Shown here: positions 8,136 to 18,800 of the stretch, in pieces
Layout of the letters: the number at the start of each line of letters is the position of its first letter
How positions within the stretch are numbered: the first letter of the stretch is position 1
Assembly (NCBI GenBank): GCA_947498325.1
Contig: CANMKE010000017.1
Location: 1-64,000 of the forward strand
Direction: 5' to 3'
Source: an uncultured Persicobacter sp.
GTDB lineage: Bacteria; Bacteroidota; Bacteroidia; Cytophagales; Cyclobacteriaceae
DNA: 64,000 nucleotides
Translations under genes and position numbers: made by a program
The notes under the pieces: model-generated
The model's database searches: none
Told to the model about the DNA's origin: nothing
Seen by the model: the letters and a program-made list of their open reading frames with translations, nothing else

Positions 8136-9512
8136 ATGGCAAAACTTACCGAAGGGAAAATACTGCAAAGTATTGTGAAATTGGGGCTTCCTATTATGGG
8201 GGCATCCTTTGTGCAGATGGCTTACAACATGGCGGATATGGCCTGGTTGGGTCATGTAAACAGTGAAACCGTAGCCGCAGTGGGCGTTTCATTGTTTTTT
8301 ATCTGGTTTTTCAACTCCTTGTTGATGACCACCAAAATCGGTGCGGAGGTGACCGTTTCTCAGGCCGAAGGCGCCAAAGATTATGAAACCTCCAATCGGT
8401 CCGCTTTTACGGCATGGTCCTTAGGGGTGATACTTTCAGTGGTGGCATCTGTCATCGTTTATATATTTGCACCGAAATTATTGGCGCTGTTTAATTTCGA
8501 CAAGCCTGAAGTTGCCCAGATCGGAACCACCTATTTGCGATGGTGTGCGCTGGGCTTCGTCTTTGCTTTTGGCAACCCCACACTTTCTGGTGTATTGAAT
8601 GGCAAGGGCAATAGCCGCGTGCCATTTGTGCTGATCAGTATAGGATTGGTACTGAATATTATCCTTGATCCTTTGATGATATTCGGCTATGGATTTGTAC
8701 CTGCAATGGGTGCTAAAGGTGCGGCAATTGCCACCGTTTTAACACAGGTATTGGTATTTGCCGGTTTCATCTTTTATTATCTGAAGCACGAGATTCAGCA
8801 TCATGCTTTTTGGAAATTTGACTTTCAGATTGCCAAGCGCATCTTTAAAGTCGGAGGGCCTGCAGCAGTTCAGAATGCCCTGTTCTCGGTTTTTTCGATG
8901 GTTTTGGCGCGCATTGTCGCGGTATATGGTGCCGACGCCGTTGCCGTGCAGAGTATCGGTATTCAAATTGAAGCCCTTTCCTGGATGACGGCCCTTGGGA
9001 TTTCCACGGCCTTATCTTCTTTTGTTGGGCAGAATTTTGGCGCACAGAAACACGACCGTATTCGCAAAGGGGTGAAATATTCGCTCTTGGTGATGAGTGC
9101 GTTCGGCATTTTCATCTCGGTGCTGTTTATGTTTGGCGGAAGTAACATTTATAAAATATTCATTGGTGAAGCGGCCGCTCAGTTGCTTGGCGGTAAATAC
9201 CTGTTCATCCTTGGGGTATCACAGTTATTTATGATCTATGAGATTACGGGTTCAGGCTTGTTTTATGGCTTGGGGAAAAGTCAAATTCCTTCCGTAGTAG
9301 GGATCGTATTTACAGGTCTTCGGATTCCGTTGGCGTTGTTTTTAGCACATCAGATGGACATGGGCGTTTATGGCGTTTGGTGGAGTGTCAGTATTTCATC
9401 CTTTGTAAAAGGGACTGTTATTCTTGGGCTGACCGTTCGAATGCTGAAAAAAATGAAGCATCAGGAGCAGGAAAGCATCGATGTGGAATTGCCTGAAGTT
9501 GCGCTAAGCTAA
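8136..9512 (+). CDS. MATE family efflux transporter
   Basis: The 458-residue protein has about twelve hydrophobic segments in two similar halves. It shows MATE-family landmarks: GLPIMGASFVQMAYNMADMAW at the start, the central GYGFVPAMGAKGAAIATV segment, and a second half beginning near residue 230 with FKVGGPAAVQNALFS. MATE proteins export cationic drugs and metabolites in exchange for Na+ or H+ across the inner membrane. The C-terminus has a short charged tail. It is a single-gene unit bounded by terminators on both sides; the substrate cannot be told from sequence. Confidence 0.93.
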   Translation: MAKLTEGKILQSIVKLGLPIMGASFVQMAYNMADMAWLGHVNSETVAAVGVSLFFIWFFNSLLMTTKIGAEVTVSQAEGAKDYETSNRSAFTAWSLGVILSVVASVIVYIFAPKLLALFNFDKPEVAQIGTTYLRWCALGFVFAFGNPTLSGVLNGKGNSRVPFVLISIGLVLNIILDPLMIFGYGFVPAMGAKGAAIATVLTQVLVFAGFIFYYLKHEIQHHAFWKFDFQIAKRIFKVGGPAAVQNALFSVFSMVLARIVAVYGADAVAVQSIGIQIEALSWMTALGISTALSSFVGQNFGAQKHDRIRKGVKYSLLVMSAFGIFISVLFMFGGSNIYKIFIGEAAAQLLGGKYLFILGVSQLFMIYEITGSGLFYGLGKSQIPSVVGIVFTGLRIPLALFLAHQMDMGVYGVWWSVSISSFVKGTVILGLTVRMLKKMKHQEQESIDVELPEVALS

Positions 9513-9539
9513 TCAACAGACGAACAAAAAGAACAAATG

Positions 9540-9570
9540 AATCCTCTGCCTCAGGCAGGGGATTTTTTTT
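9540..9570 (+). terminator. Rho-independent terminator after MATE gene
   Basis: AATCCTCTGCC and GGCAGGGGATT pair with one G-T pair around a TCA loop, followed by eight T. The remaining 238 bp to the next start hold no gene or recognisable element. Confidence 0.9.
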
Positions 9571-9808
9571 GCCTAATGCTGAATATCGAAAGTAATGACA
9601 TGAATTTGTGTTGGAAATGGAGATTAGATTTATATCGAAAAAAATCTTTTTTACCGTCCTTTCCATCTCTTTACTTGTATAGTGCAATTAATAATTAATA
9701 ATTGTCATTTAAAAAGGTAGAGATTAAACGGCTCAGATTTGATGGCATATTGTTTGAATAGGGGCTCTTTATACATTAAGTACTGATATTCAGTTGTTTC
9801 AATAGCCA

Positions 9809-12800
9809 ATGACTCCAGTTAATCATGATTTTAAGGTAAGATGTAAATATTTTCAGCTTACTTTCGTACTATTTCTTTTACTGTTAGGTGCAGCCTTTAA
9901 AGTGAAGGCGCAAGAGAGTAACATTCATTACATCCCTCCTTTTTTCTGTGAAAAAACTGTCGATGGGCATTCCTATGACCATTTTTTGAAAGGGCACAAT
10001 AGAAACCTTAAAATTCAGGCAGATATCAATGAGCATTTCGCCATTCTTTCTACCAATCAGCAGGAAGAAATGGAAGTCTCGATGAGCATCTTTGAAAATG
10101 GGGTGTTGCGCCCTGTGAAAACATTCACCATTTCAGAATCGAACCCTGCACGGATAAAACTGGCAGATTATAATAGCAGCAGTCGCTCTCACAACAAGGT
10201 CAACATTTCCTCCGTTTTTGGAGACCAGAAAGCCTCCTTTACCATAGGCAGTGGCGCGGAAGGAGTGAATAAAGAGCTCAAGATTAAGGATGTGCTTTTG
10301 GTGAATGAAAAGCAGCTCCTCGGGCAGCGCATTTCAGGTGGTGGCCTGGTATTTAAATCCCTCAATCCACTTAAAAGTTTCTTTGTCAATATTACGCATT
10401 TGAGTAATCCGCAAGCAGGAATTTTAACCTCCAAAGGGGAGTTTGCGGCAGGAACGGACTTTTACACCGGTAATATGGTCTGTAGTGCCACCAACGATTC
10501 CCGACGGAATGACTTTATCTCCATTCTCGCTTTGGAGGACGCTACACAGGTGACCATTTCAAATAAAAATGGCTTTGACTTCTACAATCCCAAAACACGA
10601 AAATATGATTTGCTTGGCAGCAGCCATCAGAAAACGATTGTCCTGAACAAAGGGGACAGCTATGTGCTGGGCTATCACTTTGGTGATGCTTCAGACAAGG
10701 ATCGTTTTGTAAACCGAAAAGTGCCGGATATCAACGCTATTATTGGTACGCACCTGCATACCAATGGGCGAAAGATTGTGGTGAATGCAGGGGCCTGGTG
10801 TGGTGGTGGCGGCAAAAATTATGGCCACGATATCGGGATGGATCAGTTGGTGCCGACAAATTTGGTGGGGAACTCCTACATTATTGCGCGTGGACCAAGT
10901 GGCAGCCAATGGCCAGAAATTGAACAGGTGTTGGTGGTGGCCACCAAAGACCACAGTAGCATTTCGGTGAATGGACATCGGGTAAGGGAAACAAAGGATG
11001 CTGGGCAGTATTGGATCATCAAGAATAAAGATTATAAATCCAATGGCGGCGGGGAGAAATACATGTACATTTCTTCTGACGATCCTATTTATGTATATCA
11101 GACCACGGCAGGATCCGACGACCATAGGGTTGGTAGAAATACGCCGGGAATGTTTTTGGTACCCAGACTGAATTGTAATGGGGCTCATGAGGTCAGTATT
11201 TCTTACGCCAACACCCTTGGCCGACCGGAATTGAGGGTTATTGCACTGACGGATAAAATTTCCTATCAGATTGACGGTGGGGAAGTTCACCGCCTGAGCA
11301 ATGCAACACAAGTGAAAGAAGGAGCACAGGAGGAAACGCTGCCCAATGGAAAGGTGGTGAAGAAGCCTTGGTATGTTTTTAAACTTCGTGGTATTGATAA
11401 GGCATCGGGCATCCACGTCTGGGCTGATGACAAAGACAGCCCTGTGAATGTGGCCCTGACCATTCATGATTCCAGTATTGGTGCCGGAGGTTTTTATTCT
11501 GGCTTTGGAACCGTCCCTTATACCAACCTGAGTGCTGGTGTGGATACCCAAGGGGTACAGGCCAAAAATGCGAGTGTGTTGATCAAGGATGCGGTCAAGG
11601 ATTACGATTATCAGTGGTATAAAGACGGGCAGTTGATGTCTGATTTCTCTGGGAAAAACAAGGCGAAGTTACCGCTGAAAACACCCGGAGAGTATGTTGT
11701 TGTGGCCAAAACCACCTGTGGCAGCCGTACTTATCCTTCCAAGGCGGTGCGGGTGATGCCCAATTTGATGCTTGATATGGACACTGTTCATGTCAATGAA
11801 AAAGATGGTATGGTGAAGCTTGTGTTAAAGCGACTTCAGGCTTCCCAAAAGGACATTACTTTTGATTATGCGTTGCTGAACCAAACCACCACTAAAGACC
11901 AGGACATTGTCCTTAACACTACCGCTACGGGACTGATAAGGCCACAAGATCACGAATTCCCGATCAGTCTTAAACTGATCGATGATGATCAGAACGAAGA
12001 TCAGGAGCAGGCTTTTCTGAAAATATACAATATCAAAAATGCCGTTACTGGCATTGCCAATGGGACGGTGATCTTTCCGATTATCATAGATGACGACGAC
12101 CCTGAGCCTTCGCTGGTGGTTTCATCAAATACCTTTGAACCTGTCGAGGGGCAAAACGACCGTGTGGTGGTGAATTTTGACCTCAGCAATGGGAGATCAG
12201 GGTTTTCAGGCTCTTCAAAACCCATCAGTTTTCATTATCATTTAGCACCTGCTGGGGCGCATCCTGCCAATGCCACCGATTACCAAATGGGGGCGCATCA
12301 GCCTGCTGAGGCAACGGTAAAATTTGCCCCAGGGGAAACGCATAAATCGATCTCTTTTGCCATTAAGGATGATCAGTTGGCAGAGCTTGATGAAGGTCTG
12401 GAACTGACGGTCGGTTCGGCAACCCATGTCAAAGGAATCAAAAAAGAGGGGACAACAGGGGAGCGCGATCAGCTGATGATCCCGATCACGATCAAAGACA
12501 ATGATCAGGCGAAAATCTTTCTTTCCGCCTTGCCGGTAACTGAGGGCGACCCAGTGAAATTTCATGGGCAGGTGATGATCAACGGCGCCGAGGGACAAAG
12601 TCAGGAACCCATCACGTTTCAGTATTACCTCAAAGGAGGTTCGGCGGAAATGGCCACAGACCTGAATGCCCCAAAAGATGGAGCGCACGATTTTGTGGGC
12701 TCTTCAGCAGTAAAAACTTTTACAGTAAAACCGTTTACAAAATCTTTTGAACTCACCACTTGTCCTACCCTGAAGGATCGGGTGAAAGAATCTGCAGAAG

Positions 12801-15800
12801 TATTTTCTTTGTTTGCAGACCATTACAAACAGGCAGATGCCGCCAACTCTACGCATCAGGTAGATGCGGTGATCAACGATAAAGACGCCAAGGCAGATTT
12901 GGTGGTCGCTTCTATGCCCATTGTCGAGGGGGATAATCTGGTATTTCATGTGCACCTGACAAAATCTCTGGGGGCGAATCTGAGCCTCAACTATGAGCTC
13001 AAGCCCGTCTCGCAGGGCAATGTGTTGAATCTTTTTCCTTCGGGGAATGCCACTCATTTAAAAGGAACGCTGTTGTTCAAAAAAAATCAGGTGGAAAAAG
13101 TCATTAGTATTCCTACTGCTGATAACAATATCGTGAATGGGAACCATCGGGTACAGCTTCATTTTCATGCGCAGGTTTCGGATATCTTCAATCCGAAGAA
13201 TACTGTTTTCTCGCAGAACATCCTTGATAATGATGTTACGCCAGTGGCAAAAAATGACCAGTTTACTTTTGCGGAAAGTGATGCGGGAGCCCAGTACAAT
13301 GGCGATGTAAGTGCCAATGACCTCGGTAAAACCACCACGCCGCGTTTTACGGTCAGTGCTTCAGATATTGACCGCATGAACCAGCACGGTAAGTTTACCT
13401 TCCACCCTGACGGGACTTTTGAATTCAGCCCTTTTAAGGATTATTATGGGGTTCAGAAGTTTGGCTATGCCCTGCATACCAATGTCGGTACGGTACATGC
13501 CACGGCGGTGCTGGAAATCACCAATGTGAACGATATGCCTGCGGTACGAAGCGAACAATTTTCAATCAATGAAGGGCAAAAGACGATCAAAAGTTTTGTT
13601 GCCTCTGGGCTTGGCGATGGGGGCATTCATTTTGAAATAACGAACCCTCCAGTACACGGACAAGTGAAAATCCTTGACGCTCAGCGGGGGGAATATCAGT
13701 ATATTGCAAATCAGGATGGTTTCGGCGATGACCCTTTTCAGTTCACCGTGAAAGATCGGGATGGCGACCTTGCCGAAGGGACGATCACAATGAAAATCGC
13801 CTATGTGAATAATCATCCTCCGCATGCCAATGATGATCAGGTAACGATCAATACCAACGATGAAGCAACGGTAGATGTGCTGGCCAACGATACTGATGCT
13901 GATGGGCAGGCGAAATTGAATAGTGGTGCCTCGCAAATTACCCAGCAGCCTCAGCATGGAAAGGCCGATTTTGACCTAAAATCCAATCAGGTAATTTATG
14001 TTCCTGAGCAGGGTTTTGCAGGGGTGGATCATTTCACTTATCGATTTATGGATGCCCTCGATGCGCAAAAGACGTCTTTCTATTCCAATGAAGCGACCGT
14101 AACGGTCAGGGTGAAAGATGTGGAGCCTCCAATGATTAATGCCCAGGATACAACGATTTATATTGGGCATAAAAAGGCCGTTCGCATAGCTTCAAAGGGT
14201 ATTTTAATTTCGGCTTCGGATAATAGCAAAGGCAAGGTTGATGTTCAATTCAGTCAGGAATTATTTCAGGGGATTGGTGATTTTCCAGTGCTGATCACTG
14301 CGACAGATCCGTCGGGGAACCGATCGAAATATGCGGTAACAGTTCATGTGAAGGACCAGACAGCCCCTGTATTTACGCCACTGAAAAAATCAGCGGTAGA
14401 AGTCAATATTGATGCGCAGGGACATGGGGTGTTGGCCTTGTCGGATTTGTATGATACCGTCGTGGATAATGTCGATCCGAAACCTACCGTTCGTGTTTTT
14501 TCTGGAAAGCTGACTTTTGGATCCCTCGATTTGGTTCATCCGCATCAGGAAATCCAGCTTGAAGCAGTAGATCAGTCGGGAAATCAGGCCATTTTGAAAG
14601 TGCCTGTGGAGGTCAAAGATCATATTGCTCCTGTTGTAAAAACAAAGAATATTACCATTAAGCTGAATCAGCAACACAAAGCCCAAATTACCCCTGAGCA
14701 AATCAACAACGGCAGTTTTGATAATAGTGGGATTGCTCCCGAGCTGTCCCTTGACCGCCATCAGTTTACAGCAAAAGATGCAGACCTTCAATTGGTATTC
14801 CTGACCGCCAAAGATGGTTCGGGCAATGTCGCTCACCAGCCTGCAAAGGTACGGATTATCGATGAGCATGCCCCAAACCCCTATGCAAAGGACCTTCTCG
14901 AAGCCCATTTGAATACCTGGAGTAGTTGGGGGGAAATGGCCAAGCCGATGGTGGTCGCTTTGAACCCCGAAGGGAAGGCCGTGCTTGAAATGTCGCAGGT
15001 AAAAAATACGCTGGGCCAACCGGAAAAGGTAAAGACTTTATCGGTCAATCAGCAGGTATTTGCACATACGGGTGAGTTTCCTGTGGTTTTCACGATCAAC
15101 GATTCTGTGAAGGTGAAATCCACCGTTGCTGTGGTCGATTATCAGTCGCCACAATTGAAGCTCAATGGCGCAACCGTTTACCTCAATCAGGCGGGAGAGG
15201 CCAAGGTTTCACCTGCGGAAATGTCGCAGCTTTTTGCGGGTACAACCGATAACAGCCAGGGGCCTTTAACCTATAGTATTGGGCAGCAGATTTTTCATAC
15301 TGCGGGAACCTTCAAGGTGAAAGCCGCTGCGAAGGACGCTTTTGGTAATGTGGCCAGTGGAGAAAGTGTCATCACGGTGATTGATAATATAGCTCCGAAG
15401 GTAAGTTTGAAAAACAATGTCACTGTTTACCTTAATGCAGAAGGGAATGTGAGCATTAGCCCTGCGCAATTAATTGATAAAATATCGGATAATGGTGGAG
15501 GGATTGCTGAAAAAGTGCTCAGCCGCGATTATTTTAATAGGCAACAGTTGGGGAATCAGCCGATAGCATTGACCGCCATTGACTATGCGGGCAATAAGGT
15601 GAGCCTTGCCACAACCGTGCATGTGGTGGATAATTTGCCCCCTGTGGTGGAAGCGCACCCGCTGACATTAACACTTGACAGTTTCGGTAAAGTTGAACTT
15701 GCTCAGCAGGTGATTCAGCACCAATTGGTATCAGCCAAGGACAATGCGCATGGGCCGCTGAATTATACTGTGAATCAAACGGTGTTTAATGAGGTCGGCA

Positions 15801-18800
15801 CTTTTCCTGTGACCGTGCAGGTGAAAGATGCCTCCAATAACATCACTTCAGTAAATACAAAAATAACGATTCAAGATAATATCGCACCCGCCTTAAAGGT
15901 GAATCCTCAAACGCTTCAACTTAATCAGACAGGTGAAGCGGAGATTTCTCCAGTGGTATTGGCGCAGCTGTTCAAAGGGACTTTTGATAACAGCCAGTCG
16001 CCGATGACTTATCATGTGGATCAGGTGAAATTTAAAGCCCCAGGGCAGTATAATGTTCTCGCCTCGGCAATTGATGTTTCTGGAAATGAAAGTAGCAAGA
16101 ATGTATTGATTACCGTTCAGGATACCCTTTCCCCTGAAATCCAAACGGTGAATCATCAGGTGGTGAGCGAAGTTGTTTCAGGTCAGTCGCCTGTGGTGGC
16201 CTACCCAGTGGTTGATCAGAAAAGTCAGTTGGTGCTTCCTTTGGGAAGTGATGGCAAAGTGGAGTTGTCACCTGCTTTGCTTCAGCGTTTTTATGCAGGC
16301 AGCAGCGACAACAGCAGTCAGGCGATTGATTTTACCGCAGGCATGAAAACCTTTACGGAGGTTGGGACTTACGTTACACAGCTCACGGCGACGGATTTAT
16401 CGCAGAACAGCAAGACGATAGAACTGAATGTTCGGGTAGTCGATACACTGAAACCTACTTTGGTGCTGAACCCTGTACACCTTATTTTGGGTACTGATGG
16501 CAAGGCGGTTTTGACAGCGGAACAATTGGACTTGATGTTTAAAGGAACGACCGACAACAGTGGTAAAGTAGCATGGAAAGTAGATCAGCAGCAGTTTGGT
16601 GGCGTAGGCGATTTCAAAGTGAAGGCAACAGCGGTCGATCTTTCCAATAATGTAGTGAGCGGCACGGCGATAGTAACGGTGCTGGATCATTCGGCACCTG
16701 AAATCCAAACGGTGAATCATCAGGTGGTGAGTGAAGTTGTTTCAGGTCAGTCGCCTGTGGTAGCCTACCCAGTGGTTGATCAGAAAAGTCAGTTGGTGCT
16801 TCCTTTGGGAAGTGATGGCAAAGTGGAATTGTCACCTGCTTTGCTTCAGCGTTTATATGCAGGCAGCAGCGACAACAGCAGTCAGGCGATTGATTTTACC
16901 GCAGGCATCAAAACTTTCACGGAGGTTGGGACTTACGTTACACAGCTCACGGCGACGGATTTATCGCAGAACAGCAAGACGATAGAACTGAATGTTCGGG
17001 TAGTCGATACACTGAAACCTACTTTGGTGCTGAACCCTGTACACCTTACTTTGGGTACTGATGGCAAGGCGGTTTTGACAGCGGAACAATTGGACTTGAT
17101 GTTTAAAGGAACGACCGACAACAGTGGTAAAGTAGCATGGAAAGTAGATCAGCAGCAGTTTGGTGGCGTAGGCGATTTCAAAGTGAAGGCAACAGCGGTC
17201 GATCTTTCCAATAATGTAGTGAGCGGGACGGCGATAGTAACGGTGCTGGATCATTTGGCGCCTGAAATCCAAACAGTGAATCATCAGGTGGCTCATGTGG
17301 TGTTGCCTGGAGGCGCAAAAGTGATGGCTCAGCCTGTGGTGAATGCGACTTCAAGTATGACCATAACGCTGGAGCATGCCGACAGTATTGCCATGACACC
17401 ACAAGTTTGGCAGACGGTCTATGCTGGCACGAAAGACAATGGTGGCAAAGTGTTTTTCCCCAATCCCAAGGTGGTTTTGGTTCCTGGGGTTCATCATATT
17501 CACTTATTTGCCTCAGACAGTTCGGGTAACACCAGTGCGATATTTTCCAATGTTACTGTGATCGATCACCATACAGTGCCAATTTTAAAGACGCAGTCAG
17601 TTTTCATAGCGCTTGATGCACAGGGAGTCGCACATATTTCACCTTTGGTGTTATCAAAAATAGTGGCAGGAAGCCAGGATAATAAAGGAGGGCAACTGAC
17701 CTATAAGCTATCGGAAAAACAATTCAGAACGGTGGGTACGCACCAGGTGATGGTCGAGGGCACTGATGCGCAGGGCAATACGGCAAAGGCGGCTGCGGAA
17801 GTAAGGGTGGTCGATACTATGGCGCCATTCCTTCACACGAAAAGCATTTTCGCCTATCTGAATTCAGCAGGAATCGCAAGGATTACCGCCGAGCAATGTG
17901 ATAACGGAACGGACGACAACGCTCCGCAAAAACCTGCGCTTTCTGTTAGTAAAACCCATTTCCAAACCAAGGATCTTGGAGAACAGTGGGTCAGTTTTTC
18001 TGCCGAAGACAGCAGCAAAAATGTGGCTTCGGAAATGGTAAAAGTAACGGTACTCGACACTATCGCGCCGACGGTTTTAACCAAGCCTGCAAGGGTTATT
18101 TTGCGGGAAGATGGAACGGCGCAACTAAGTATTGATCAGGTGGATCGGGGATGTATAGATAACGATGGCTTTAGACCGCTGCTGTCCCTGGATCAAAATA
18201 CCTTTCATGCGGTTGGTACTTATTCAGTAACCCTTTCGGCAGTAGATCAAAGCGGGAACATTGCTGCTGCAAAGGCGAAAGTCAAGGTGGTGGATCCTGT
18301 GGCTCCACGGCTGAAGGTGAAAAATATCATTGTGGCATTGAATGAAAAAGGCGAGGTGAATATTTCAGCAAATGATATTGATGATGGTGTGGTGGATAAT
18401 GCTGATGGTGCGCCTTTTTTGGCCTTGGATAAATCTCACTTTTCAGGGCAAAACCTGGGCGCCAATGTGGTTGTGCTGACCGCCATTGATGCGAGTGCCA
18501 ACATCAGCAAATCTACCGTCAGTGTAACGGTGGTTGATACGCTTGCGCCAACGGCAATTGCGAAAGATACTTTATTGGTGCTTGATGATCATGGAATGGC
18601 GAAGCTGAGTGCTGCCATGGTGGACGGGGGTTCACATGATAACTGTATGATTAGGGCACGTGAGCTTGATCAGTATAAATTCACCGCCAAGGATGTTCAT
18701 GCGCATACCCATCAGTTGACCGTTACCGACCAAAGTGAAAATAGAGGAAGGGCGAAGTTTACCGTAACGGTGATCGATCCGAAGGCGGTATTGCGAATCA

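Noticed and set aside
16133-17294. CRISPR-like repetition
   Set aside because: The repeats are 564 bp, in frame and protein-coding, with no short direct repeats or unique spacers.
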